DNA of 64,000 nt from Promicromonospora sp049532985 (lineage in GTDB: Bacteria; Actinomycetota; Actinomycetes; Actinomycetales; Cellulomonadaceae): positions 4,030,001-4,094,000 of the forward strand of contig NZ_CP186693.1 of the NCBI RefSeq assembly GCF_049532985.1, in the 5' to 3' direction. Both the position numbers and the translations under genes were made by a program. Of the stretch, positions 53,976-61,854 are shown piece after piece. How positions within the stretch are numbered: the stretch's first letter is position 1; every line of letters begins with the position of its first letter. The notes under the pieces are model-generated. The model was not told the DNA's origin, did not search any database, and worked only from the letters and a program-made list of their open reading frames with translations.

Positions 53976-55241
53976 ATGGATGCGGCGATTCTGAGCAAAC
54001 TCCTCAGCCCCGACGGCTGGGCCCTGCTTGGCGCCTTGCCGCCCTACGACGAGCGGCAGGCGATGAAGACGGTGACGACCCTGCGCGCCCAGGGCGTGGC
54101 GCCCGACCTCGCGGCCGCGGTCGTCACCCAGTCCCGGCTGCGCGCCCGGGCACGGGCCAAGTTCGGCGACTTCGCGGACGGGATGCTCTTCACCGCGGAC
54201 GGCCTGGAGCAGGCCACGCGGCTCCTCGTCGCCGCGCTGCACGCCCGACGGTACCTCGACGCCGGGCTCACCGCGCTCGCCGACCTGACCTGTGGCATCG
54301 GGGCGGACTCCCTCGCCTTCGCCGGGACGGGCCTGCGCGTGGTCGCGACCGACCTGGACGAGTGCACCGCGGCCATCGCCCGCTGGAACCTGCGCCACTT
54401 CCCCGAGGCGGACGTCCGGCACGCGGACGGGCTGGGCCTCGACCTGCGTGCGGAGGGCATCGAGGGCGTGTACGCCGACCCGGCGCGCCGGGTCGGCGGC
54501 CCGGGCGGGCGCAGCCGTCGCATCTTCGACCCCCGCGCCTACGAACCTCCGCTCGACGCGGTCTGGGCGCTGCGCGAGACCGTGCCTGCCGTCGGCGTGA
54601 AGGTCGGGCCGGGCATCGCGCACGAGGGACTGCCCCAGGACGCGGAGACGCAGTGGGTCTCCGTCGACGGCGACGTGGTCGAGGCGGGTCTCTGGTTCGG
54701 CCCGCTCGCGCCCGACGGCCCCGGCCGCTCGGCGCTCGTGCTGCGCACGTTCACGGACGACGACGGCAAGGAGCACACGCTCAGCCGCACCGTCCGGGGC
54801 GACGACGACGAGCCGGACGTCGGCGCCGTCGGTCAGTACCTCTACGAACCCGACGGCGCCGTGATCCGAGCGGGCCTGGTCGCCCGGGCCGCCGCCGAGC
54901 TCGGCGGGCGGCTCGTCGACCCCACCATCGCGTACGTCACCACCGACGACCCCGCCGACCTTCCGTCGGCCCGGCCCACGGAGCCGGCCGGGGCACCCGC
55001 ACCGATCGCCACCGGGTACCGCGTGCTCGACACCATGCCGTTCGGTCTGAAGCGGCTCAAGTCGTACCTGCGGGACCGGAACGTCGGGCGGCTCACGATC
55101 AAGAAACGGGGCACCGCCGTGGTGCCCGAACAGCTTCGCAAGCAGCTCGTGCTCACCGGTACCGAGGAGGCGACGATCGTGCTCACGCGTGTGGCAGGCA
55201 ACCAACAGGTACTCGTCGTCGATCCCCTGGGAGCCGTATGA
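53976..55241 (+). CDS. Class I SAM-dependent methyltransferase with THUMP-like domain
   Basis: 421 residues from ATG 53976 (GGAAAG 8 bases upstream). An N-terminal helical domain (1 to about 100) precedes the SAM-binding Rossmann fold: LADLTCGIGADSLAFAG is motif I and VVATDLDECTAAIARWNL motif II, and YADPARRVGG replaces the catalytic NPPY. The C-terminus (about 330-421, KRLKSYLRDRNVGRLTIKKRG) is the THUMP-like RNA-binding module of this family. An RNA base is the likely target, not proven. ATGA overlap with the next gene. Confidence 0.85.
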   Translation: MDAAILSKLLSPDGWALLGALPPYDERQAMKTVTTLRAQGVAPDLAAAVVTQSRLRARARAKFGDFADGMLFTADGLEQATRLLVAALHARRYLDAGLTALADLTCGIGADSLAFAGTGLRVVATDLDECTAAIARWNLRHFPEADVRHADGLGLDLRAEGIEGVYADPARRVGGPGGRSRRIFDPRAYEPPLDAVWALRETVPAVGVKVGPGIAHEGLPQDAETQWVSVDGDVVEAGLWFGPLAPDGPGRSALVLRTFTDDDGKEHTLSRTVRGDDDEPDVGAVGQYLYEPDGAVIRAGLVARAAAELGGRLVDPTIAYVTTDDPADLPSARPTEPAGAPAPIATGYRVLDTMPFGLKRLKSYLRDRNVGRLTIKKRGTAVVPEQLRKQLVLTGTEEATIVLTRVAGNQQVLVVDPLGAV

Positions 55242-56416
55242 GCTCGCCGGCCCGGCTCGGCTTCGGCGAATCCCCGCGGTCCACCGTGGGCCTCGAGTGG
55301 GAGATCGGGCTCGTCGAGCCCGGCACCGCGGACCTGGCGCAGTCCGCGCCGCAGGTGCTGGAGGCGCTGGCCCGCGCCGGCGAGCCGCAGCCCGCCGGGA
55401 CGGGGTTCGCCCCGCAGGTGACCGGGGAGTTCATGAGGAACACGGTCGAGCTGGTCAGCGGCGTCTGCCGCACCGTCGGGCAGGCGGGAGCAGACCTGGA
55501 GCACCTGCTCGGCCGTGTGCGGACCGTCACCGACTCCCTGGGCCTGGAGCTCATGGGCGGCGGCACCCACCCGTTCGCGCGGGCGGCCGACCAGCAGGTC
55601 GGGGACAAGGAGCGGTACGCCCGGATCATGGACCGCACCGGGATCTGGGGCGCGCAGCTGATCATCTGGGGGCTGCACGTGCACGTGGGCGTGGAGCACC
55701 GGGACAAGGCGCTGCCCCTCATGCGGGCGATGCTCACGTACTTCCCGCACCTGCAGGCGCTCTCGGCCGGGTCGCCCTACTGGGCGGGCCGGCACACCGG
55801 GTACGCCTCCAACCGGTCGCTGCTGTTCCAGCAGATCCCGAGCTCCGGCCTGCCGGTCGCGTTCGAGCGCTGGGAGGAGCTCGAGGCGTACGCGGGCGAC
55901 CTGCAGCACGTCGGCGCGGTCGAGGGCTTCCACGAGGTCCACTGGGACGTCCGCCCGTCGCCCGCGCTCGGCACGCTCGAGGTGCGGGTCTGCGACGGTC
56001 CCACCAACCTCACCGAGGCGCTCCAGCTGGGCGCGCTCGTGCACTGCCTCGTGGAGCACCTGTCCACGCTGCTGGACCAGGGGCGCCCCCTGCCGGTGCT
56101 GCCCCCGTGGTTCGTCGCGGAGAACAAGTTCCGGTCCGCACGCTACGGGCTCGACGCCACGGTGATCCTGGACGCCGAGGGAGACCAGGGACCGGTCACG
56201 GACGCGATCGCCAAGCTCCTGGTCGAGCTGGAGCCGGTGGCGCAGCGCCTCGGCTGCGCCACGGAGCTGGCCGGCGTGCGCGACATCCTGCGCACCGGTG
56301 CCTCCTACCAGCGTCAGCAGGCGGTGGCGGCCGCCCACGACGGCGATCTCACCGCCGTCGTGGGGGCCATGCTCCGGGAGATGCGGGCCGGCCGGCCGCT
56401 CACCGAGGTCAGATGA
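55238..56416 (+). CDS. GCS2/YbdK-type glutamate-cysteine ligase-like enzyme
   Basis: 392 residues. Carboxylate-amine ligase of the GCS2 family: VGLEWEIGLVEPGT (metal-binding Glu residues), MGGGTHPFARAADQQ, WGLHVHVGV, HWDVRPSPALGTLEVRVCD, and RSARYGLDATVI. These enzymes have weak glutamate-cysteine ligase activity in enterics; in mycothiol-making actinobacteria the real substrate is unknown. It begins inside the methyltransferase stop (ATGA), and its end overlaps the convergent nitroreductase by 8 bases. Confidence 0.88.
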   Translation: MSSPARLGFGESPRSTVGLEWEIGLVEPGTADLAQSAPQVLEALARAGEPQPAGTGFAPQVTGEFMRNTVELVSGVCRTVGQAGADLEHLLGRVRTVTDSLGLELMGGGTHPFARAADQQVGDKERYARIMDRTGIWGAQLIIWGLHVHVGVEHRDKALPLMRAMLTYFPHLQALSAGSPYWAGRHTGYASNRSLLFQQIPSSGLPVAFERWEELEAYAGDLQHVGAVEGFHEVHWDVRPSPALGTLEVRVCDGPTNLTEALQLGALVHCLVEHLSTLLDQGRPLPVLPPWFVAENKFRSARYGLDATVILDAEGDQGPVTDAIAKLLVELEPVAQRLGCATELAGVRDILRTGASYQRQQAVAAAHDGDLTAVVGAMLREMRAGRPLTEVR

Positions 56417-57023
56417 CCTGGGCGGCGTCCTCGAAGGTCAGGCGCGGGGCGCGGGCGCGGGTGGTGTCGGCGCCCTCGGCCGCGCTGACGTTCACGACGA
56501 GGAAGCTCTTCCAGCCGCTGCCGGCGAAGAACTCGGCGTCGATCGCGTCGTAGTTCCCGTGCATCGGGCCGGCCGCCAGGCCGGCAGCACGCAGGCCCAC
56601 GACCAGGTAGCCGGACTGGATCAGCGCGCTGGTGCGTGCCGCCTCCGCGCGGGAGTCGGCGTCGGCAGCGAACATCTCGCGCGCGCCGGGCATGTGCGGG
56701 ACCAGCACGTCGAGCCGCTCGTGGAAGTCGGTGTCGTACGCCAGCACCAGGGTGACGGGGGCCTTGGCCACGCGCTCCTGGTTGCCCTCCGGCATGCGCT
56801 CGACCAGGCGCTGGCGCGCCTCGGGCGTCCGGACGACGAGCATCCGCAGCGGGCTGGTGTTCATCATCGTCGGACCCCACTTGACGAGGTCGTACACCGC
56901 GGCGAGCTGCGCGTCCGTCACCTCGGTGTCCGCGAACGTCGTCACGGTGCGCGCGGTGCGGAACAGGCGGTCGGCGGTGGCGTCGTCGATGGCGAGGCCG
57001 GCGGCCTCAAGTGTCTCGGTCAT
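56409..57023 (-). CDS. Nitroreductase-family FMN enzyme (malonic semialdehyde reductase-like)
   Basis: 204 residues from ATG 57023; no clear RBS. The fold is the RutE/HadB branch of nitroreductases: ARTVTTFADTEVTDAQLAAVYDLVKWGPTMMNTSPLRMLVV with the FMN-binding Arg/Ser, a central QSGYLVVGLRAAGLAAGPMHG, and GSGWKSFLVVNVS. In E. coli RutE reduces malonic semialdehyde from pyrimidine breakdown; no other rut genes are here, so a general quinone or aldehyde reductase is equally likely. A dyad upstream suggests control by a dedicated regulator. Confidence 0.87.
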   Translation of the reverse strand: MTETLEAAGLAIDDATADRLFRTARTVTTFADTEVTDAQLAAVYDLVKWGPTMMNTSPLRMLVVRTPEARQRLVERMPEGNQERVAKAPVTLVLAYDTDFHERLDVLVPHMPGAREMFAADADSRAEAARTSALIQSGYLVVGLRAAGLAAGPMHGNYDAIDAEFFAGSGWKSFLVVNVSAAEGADTTRARAPRLTFEDAAQVI

Positions 57024-57051
57024 GCGGACGACAACAATGATGCCCCGGGCG

Positions 57052-57071
57052 ATAGTTCCGACTTCAACTAT
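57052..57071. promoter_or_regulatory. Dyad in the nitroreductase/tsaD divergent region
   Basis: ATAGTT (57052-57057) and AACTAT (57066-57071) form a perfect 6+6 dyad with 8 bases between, in an A/T-rich patch 29 bases upstream of the nitroreductase start. The size suits an HTH dimer of the MarR/HxlR type. Confidence 0.4.
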
Positions 57072-57121
57072 GAGCCGCGACACAGAGCGGGCACCACACC
57101 AGCCGATCCGCGGTGACCAAC

Positions 57122-57134
57122 TAGGCTGGAGCCC
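57122..57134 (+). promoter_or_regulatory. -10 box of tsaD
   Basis: TAGGCT (57122-57127) is 7 bases before ATG 57135; leaderless start likely. Confidence 0.5.
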
Positions 57135-58178
57135 ATGGCAGATCCCCTGGTCCTCGGCATCGAGACCTCCTGCGACGAGACCGGCGTCGCGCTGGTCCGC
57201 GGAAACGAGCTGCTGGTCGACGTCGTCGCCAGCTCGATGGAGGAGCACGCGCGCTACGGCGGCATCATCCCCGAGGTCGCCAGCCGGGCCCACCTCGAAG
57301 CCATGATCCCCACGATCCAGAAGGCGCTGGGCGACGCCGACGTCGACCTGTCCGAGGTGGACGCGGTCGCCGTGACCGCCGGACCGGGCCTCGTCGGGCC
57401 GCTCACCATCGGCGCGTCGGCCGCCAAGGCCCTGTCGATCGGCCTGAACAAGCCGCTGTACGGCGTCAACCACGTGATCGGGCACGCCTGCGTGGACCAG
57501 CTCGTGGACGGGCCGCTGCCCGAGCGTGCCATGGCGCTCGTGGTCAGCGGTGGCCACAGCTCGCTGCTGCTGGTGGACGACATCGCCACGAACGTGACCG
57601 AGCTCGGCTCCACGCTCGACGACGCCGCCGGTGAGGCCTTCGACAAGGTCGGCCGCCTGCTCGGCCTGCCCTACCCGGGCGGCCCGCACATCGACCGCCT
57701 GGCCCGCGAGGGCGATCCCACCGCCATCCGCTTCCCCCGTGGCCTCACGGCCGCGAAGGACCAGGCCAAGCACGCCTACGACTTCTCGTTCTCGGGACTC
57801 AAGACGGCGGTCGCCCGCTGGGTCGAGGCCCGCACCGACGCCGGTCAGGAGATCCCGGTGCACGACGTCGCGGCGTCGTTCGCCGAGGCCGTGGCCGACG
57901 TGCTGACCGCCAAGACCATCGCCGCCTGCCACCGGCACGGCGTCGACACGCTCGTGATCGGCGGCGGGTTCTCCGCCAACAGCCAGCTCCGGGAGATGGC
58001 GGCCAAGCGCTGCGCCGAGGCGGGCATCGACCTGCGCATCCCGCCGATCCGCTACTGCACGGACAACGGCGCCATGATCGCGGCGCTGGGCTCCGCCGTC
58101 GTGCGTGCCGGGGTGGCGCCGAGCGACCTGGACATCCCGGTCGACTCGTCGATGCCGCTCACGACGATCACCGTCTAG
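57135..58178 (+). CDS. tsaD: tRNA threonylcarbamoyladenosine transferase subunit TsaD
   Basis: 347 residues. With TsaB and TsaE it transfers the threonylcarbamoyl group to A37 of ANN-reading tRNAs. Marks: GIETSCDETGVALV, the metal-binding NHVIGHACVD (H-x3-H), VSGGHSSLLLVDD, FSFSGLKTAVARWVE, and IGGGFSANSQLRE. Its tsaE/tsaB partners lie 2-3.5 kb away on the opposite strand instead of in one operon. Confidence 0.96.
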   Translation: MADPLVLGIETSCDETGVALVRGNELLVDVVASSMEEHARYGGIIPEVASRAHLEAMIPTIQKALGDADVDLSEVDAVAVTAGPGLVGPLTIGASAAKALSIGLNKPLYGVNHVIGHACVDQLVDGPLPERAMALVVSGGHSSLLLVDDIATNVTELGSTLDDAAGEAFDKVGRLLGLPYPGGPHIDRLAREGDPTAIRFPRGLTAAKDQAKHAYDFSFSGLKTAVARWVEARTDAGQEIPVHDVAASFAEAVADVLTAKTIAACHRHGVDTLVIGGGFSANSQLREMAAKRCAEAGIDLRIPPIRYCTDNGAMIAALGSAVVRAGVAPSDLDIPVDSSMPLTTITV

Positions 58179-58210
58179 GATCCCCGTCCGGGGCGGCCCG
58201 CCGGAGGCTC

Positions 58211-58223
58211 TACGCTGCCTCCC
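58211..58223 (+). promoter_or_regulatory. -10 box of the 240-residue membrane protein gene
   Basis: TACGCT (58211-58216) lies 7 bases before GTG 58224; leaderless start likely. Confidence 0.45.
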
Positions 58224-58946
58224 GTGTCCGTCAGAACGCTGGAGAAGCTGGAGCCCGTCCCCGTCATCGAGACGGCGCGCCGGCTGTGCGAGCGCATCGG
58301 CGCGCGGTTCCCCGACCGCGGCATCCACCGGGTGGCGCAGGAGCTCGCCGCCCTGACCGAACAGGTGGCCGACGCCTCCGCCGGTTCCCGCCGGCGCAGC
58401 CGCCTCGTCCGGGCCGGGTCCCGCGGCACGATCGTCGTCGTGGTGCTGGTGGCGCTGGTCGCGTTCGGCTTCGCGGTGGAGTCCGCGTTCACGGAGGCAC
58501 CCGACAACGGCCTGGACTGGCTCCCCCTCATCGAGAGCGCCGTGAACGACATCGTGTTCGTCGCGATCGCCGTCGTCGTGCTGCACTCGCTCCCCGAGCG
58601 GGTCCAGCGCACGGACCTCCTGGCCAAGCTGCACCGGCTGCGCTCCCTGGCGCACATCATCGACATGCACCAGCTCACCAAGGAGCCCGAGAGCCTCCGG
58701 GACGCGTTCGCGGGCGGCCGTGAGGACTCCGACGCGGACCTCACGCCCGAGCAGGTCGAGTACTACCTGGAGTACTGCACCGAGCTGCTGTCCATCGTGA
58801 GCAAGGCAGCGGCGCTGTGCGCCGAGGAGTCGCAGGACGACGTCGTGCTCAACACCGTGTCGACCATCGAGACGCTCACCATGGGCATGTCGCGCAAGGT
58901 GTGGCAGAAGATCTTCGTGCTCGGCGAGGAGCGCTCGGCCACCTGA
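58224..58946 (+). CDS. Two-TM membrane protein of unknown function
   Basis: 240 residues, GTG start; family not recognised. An N-terminal helical part of about 70 residues with basic residues (RRRSRLVRAGSR) precedes two hydrophobic helices (TIVVVVLVALVAFGFAVES and DIVFVAIAVVVLHSLPERV). The C-terminal half (about 130-240) is helical and acidic, ending in TIETLTMGMSRKVWQKIFV. It follows tsaD by 45 bases with its own -10 box. The large cytoplasmic part could bind another protein; nothing more can be said. Confidence 0.65.
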   Translation: MSVRTLEKLEPVPVIETARRLCERIGARFPDRGIHRVAQELAALTEQVADASAGSRRRSRLVRAGSRGTIVVVVLVALVAFGFAVESAFTEAPDNGLDWLPLIESAVNDIVFVAIAVVVLHSLPERVQRTDLLAKLHRLRSLAHIIDMHQLTKEPESLRDAFAGGREDSDADLTPEQVEYYLEYCTELLSIVSKAAALCAEESQDDVVLNTVSTIETLTMGMSRKVWQKIFVLGEERSAT

Positions 58947-58965
58947 CGCCCGACGGCGCCCGGCC

Positions 58966-59883
58966 TCACGCCCCGGTGGCCACCTCGCGCGCCGGGTCGT
59001 TCGACCACTGCGACCACGAGCCCGGGTACAGCGCGGCGTCCACACCAGCCACGGCGAGCGCCGCGACCTCGTGCGCCGCCGTCACGCCCGACCCGCAGTA
59101 CACGCCCACGGCGGGTCGGGCGACGACGCCGTCCGTCGCACCGCCGGCGTCCCCGTCCCCGACGGTGCCCGTCGACGCCGGGACGCCCAGCGCCCCGAAC
59201 CGCCGCCGCAGGTCGGCGGTCGACAGGAACCGCCCGTCGGCACGCAGGTTCTCGGTGGTCGGCGCGCTGACCGCACCCGGGACGTGCCCGGCCCGCGGGT
59301 CCACGGGCTCCACCTCGCCCCGGTACCGCTCGCCCGCGCGCGCGTCCAGGAGCAGGCCGTCGCCGTCGGCCAGGGCGGCTGCCTCGTCCGCGTCCAGCAC
59401 CGGCATCCCCCCGGGCCGCACGACGACGTCGCCCGGCTCGGGGGTCACGTCACCCGGTTCGAGGGCGAGGCCCTGCCCGGTCCACGCCGCGAGCCCGCCG
59501 TCGAGGATGCGCACGTCCGGGACGCCGAAGTACCGCAGCAGCCACCAGGCCCGGGCCGCCGACGTGCCGCCGACGGAGTCGTAGACGACGACGCGCGCGC
59601 CCGCCGAGACACCCCACCGGCGTGCGGCCTGCTGGAACGCGGACGCCGACGGGAGCGGGTGCCGGCCCTCGGCGGGCGACCCGTGGGCGGCCAGCTCGGT
59701 CTCCAGGTCCACGTACACCGCGCCCGGGACGTGCCCGGCGCGGTACTGGTCGTGCCCGTCGGTCATGCCGAGCGCCCAGCGCACGTCGAGGAGCACGGGC
59801 CGTCCCTCGACGGGGTCCGCGCCCGCACCGACCTGGAGGTCGGCCGCGAGCGTGGCGGCGTCGACCAGGACTCGTTCCCTCAC
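58966..59883 (-). CDS. Tandem-rhodanese sulfurtransferase
   Basis: 305 residues from GTG 59883, overlapping the rimI stop by 4 bases. Two rhodanese domains: the first lacks the catalytic Cys (LLDVRWALGM, HVPGAVYVDLE, VVVYDSVGGTSAARAWW), while the second carries C263 in YCGSGVTAAHEVAAL. CGSGVT resembles the active loop of 3-mercaptopyruvate and related sulfurtransferases more than thiosulfate ones (CRKGVT). It moves sulfane sulfur to an acceptor. Last gene of the tsaB-rimI transcript. Confidence 0.9.
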   Translation of the reverse strand: MRERVLVDAATLAADLQVGAGADPVEGRPVLLDVRWALGMTDGHDQYRAGHVPGAVYVDLETELAAHGSPAEGRHPLPSASAFQQAARRWGVSAGARVVVYDSVGGTSAARAWWLLRYFGVPDVRILDGGLAAWTGQGLALEPGDVTPEPGDVVVRPGGMPVLDADEAAALADGDGLLLDARAGERYRGEVEPVDPRAGHVPGAVSAPTTENLRADGRFLSTADLRRRFGALGVPASTGTVGDGDAGGATDGVVARPAVGVYCGSGVTAAHEVAALAVAGVDAALYPGSWSQWSNDPAREVATGA

Positions 59884-60434
59884 GCCGCGTCCCCCGCCTG
59901 GTCGTGCGGGCCGTCGGTGCGGTGGTGGTCGACCGGGGCGTCCGCCGGTGCGGACCCGGCGGCCGACAGGTCGAGGCGCATCGTGTACGCGTCCTTGTCC
60001 TCGGGCTGGTAGTAGCGCTTGCGGACGCCGAGGATCTCGAACCCGAAGCTGCGGTACATCTCGATGGCCGCCGCGTTGTCGACCCGCACCTCCAGCAGGA
60101 CCGCGCCGGCCTTCAGCCGGCGGGACCGCTCGATGAGCGCTGTCATGAGCTGGCGGCCCACGCCGTGCCGCTGCACCGCCGGGTCCACGCCGATGGTCAT
60201 GATCTGGGTGACGTCGCCGTCGAACCAGAGACCGGCGTAGCCGACCACGGGCTGGTCGCCGGCACGGTCGAGGCGCTCGGGCTCCGCCACGATGTACCAG
60301 CGGCCGAGCCCGGCGAGCTCGTCGGCGAGCATCCCGTAGGTCCAGGCACCCCGGCCGAAGAGCTGCCGTTCCAGCTCCAGCACGCGGTCGAAGTCGGCGT
60401 TCCGCAGCGGCCGCAGCCGCACCTCGGTGATCAC
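59880..60434 (-). CDS. rimI: Ribosomal-protein S18 alanine N-acetyltransferase RimI-like
   Basis: 184 residues, GTG start overlapping the tsaB stop by 4 bases. GNAT fold: EVRLRPLRNADFDRVLELER, MTIGVDPAVQRHGVGRQLM (acetyl-CoA loop), LEVRVDNAAAIEMYRSFGFE and RKRYYQPEDKDAYTMRL, all matching RimI. An additional charged tail of about 25 residues follows. The place between tsaB and tsaD-type genes is the classical one for rimI. Target specificity in actinobacteria may be broader than S18. Confidence 0.92.
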   Translation of the reverse strand: MITEVRLRPLRNADFDRVLELERQLFGRGAWTYGMLADELAGLGRWYIVAEPERLDRAGDQPVVGYAGLWFDGDVTQIMTIGVDPAVQRHGVGRQLMTALIERSRRLKAGAVLLEVRVDNAAAIEMYRSFGFEILGVRKRYYQPEDKDAYTMRLDLSAAGSAPADAPVDHHRTDGPHDQAGDAA

Positions 60435-61183
60435 GCGGCACCTCCCTGGGTGGCCTGCCCGAGCGCGGGCGCCGTGCGGCCGGTCGGCTCGTGCACGTCC
60501 GGGCGGCGCAGGTAGAGGGGCTCCGACGGCTGCTCCTCGCCCGCGGCCCGCCGCACGAGTGCCAGCCGGGCCAGCACGGTCGCGTCGGGCGTCAGGGGCG
60601 CGTCGTCCGCCACCGGCAGGAACTCGGGGTAGAGCATGGCGCCCTCGCCGACCACCACGGGCGGCTCGGACTGCTCGCCGTCCGACGGGGCGAGCTGGGC
60701 CTGCGCCACGAACCCGGCCCGGTCGACGTCGGGACCCGCGAGCCGCTCCACCACCGGGACGCCGTGCGGTCCCTCGTGCGCGATCACCCGGTAGCGGGCC
60801 CAGTAGACCTCCTTGCGCCGCGCGTCGGACGTCGCGAGGACCTCGGTGCCCGGCCGCAGGCCCAGGTCGCTGACCGCCTGCACGGCCAGCGCGTCGAGAC
60901 TGGGCACCCCCAGCACGGGAATGCCGAGGGTGAGCGCGAGCGTCCGGGCGGTCACCAGGCCGACCCGCAGGCCCGTGTAGGGCGCGGGTCCCGTGCCCGC
61001 GACGACGGCGGTCAGGTCGGCGCGCTCGATCCCCGCGTCCGCCAGGACCTCGGTGATCAGGGGCGCGAGCGACTCGGCGTGCCGGCGGCGCTCGTCCGAG
61101 GCACGGGACGCGAGGCGCGTGCCGTCCTCGTCGACGAGCGAGACGGCGACGGCAGCGGAGGTATCGAGAGCGAGAACGGCCAC
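60431..61183 (-). CDS. tsaB: tRNA threonylcarbamoyladenosine biosynthesis protein TsaB
   Basis: 250 residues, GTG start. The inactive TsaD-like partner that bridges TsaD and TsaE: VLALDTSAAVAVSLVDED, AESLAPLITEVLADAGI, VVAGTGPAPYTGLRVGLVTAR, and the SLDALA segment. The C-terminal half is longer and less conserved, as in other actinobacteria. It has its own -10 box, separated from tsaE by a GC-rich stem-loop. Overlaps rimI (GTGA). Confidence 0.93.
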   Translation of the reverse strand: MAVLALDTSAAVAVSLVDEDGTRLASRASDERRRHAESLAPLITEVLADAGIERADLTAVVAGTGPAPYTGLRVGLVTARTLALTLGIPVLGVPSLDALAVQAVSDLGLRPGTEVLATSDARRKEVYWARYRVIAHEGPHGVPVVERLAGPDVDRAGFVAQAQLAPSDGEQSEPPVVVGEGAMLYPEFLPVADDAPLTPDATVLARLALVRRAAGEEQPSEPLYLRRPDVHEPTGRTAPALGQATQGGAA

Positions 61184-61195
61184 GTCACCAGGGTA
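61184..61195 (-). promoter_or_regulatory. -10 box of tsaB
   Basis: On the minus strand TACCCT (61190-61195) is 6 bases before GTG 61183; TAATAC (61193-61198) is an overlapping alternative. Confidence 0.4.
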
Positions 61196-61226
61196 TTACG
61201 CCGACCGGCCGGCACCGCGGCGGCCG

Positions 61227-61249
61227 GGCCGGTCCGCGCCGGACCGGCC
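61227..61249 (-). terminator. Stem-loop between tsaE and tsaB
   Basis: GGCCGGTCCG (61227-61236) pairs perfectly with CGGACCGGCC (61240-61249), 3-base loop, in a 122-base gap between the two genes. It may end the alr-tsaE message before the tsaB promoter. Confidence 0.45.
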
Positions 61250-61305
61250 GGCGGCCCGCACGGCGTCCGGCGGCGCGGGGTGCCGGTCACCTGACGGGAT
61301 ACCGA

Positions 61306-61854
61306 TCACGCGTGCAGCGACCGCAGGTCCACGCCGGCCCAGCGCGGGCCGACCGCCCGCAGGGTCGCCGTCCGCACACCGGCCTCCGGGTCCTCGTCCG
61401 TGCCGGGCGACGCCGCACCGCGCGGTCGTTCCAGGTCGATCTCCAGCCGGTCCTCCGCGAGCGCCTCCGCCAGGCCGCGACCCCACTCGACGACGGTCAC
61501 GGACTCGTCGAGCGACGAGTCGAGGTCGAGCGCGTCGAGCTCGCCGAGCCCGCCGAGCCGGTAGGCGTCCACGTGCACGAGCCCGGGCCCGCGCGTGCCG
61601 TCCGCGCGCGGCAGCGGCGGATGCTCCCGGGCCACGATGAACGTGGGCGAGGCCACCTGGCCGCGCACGTTCAGCGCGGCCCCGATGCCCTGGGTGAGGG
61701 TCGTCTTCCCGGCGCCGAGGTCGCCCGTGAGGATCACGAGGTCACCCGCGCGCAGCAGCCCGGCGAGGGCCGTGCCGAGCGCGCGGGTGGTGGCGGCGTC
61801 GGGCAGCTCCAGCGTGACCGCCTCCGACGTCGTGGTGCTGCCCGGTTCACTCAC
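61306..61854 (-). CDS. tsaE: tRNA threonylcarbamoyladenosine ATPase TsaE
   Basis: 182 residues from GTG 61854 with AGGAG 8 bases upstream, overlapping the alr stop by 8 bases. The P-loop is LTGDLGAGKTTLTQGIG; the VRGQVASPTFIVAREH and HVDAYRLGG segments and the Walker B-like VTVVEWGRG are all typical of TsaE. It drives turnover of the TsaBD complex by ATP hydrolysis. A C-terminal extension of about 40 residues after the core has no recognised function. Confidence 0.94.
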   Translation of the reverse strand: MSEPGSTTTSEAVTLELPDAATTRALGTALAGLLRAGDLVILTGDLGAGKTTLTQGIGAALNVRGQVASPTFIVAREHPPLPRADGTRGPGLVHVDAYRLGGLGELDALDLDSSLDESVTVVEWGRGLAEALAEDRLEIDLERPRGAASPGTDEDPEAGVRTATLRAVGPRWAGVDLRSLHA

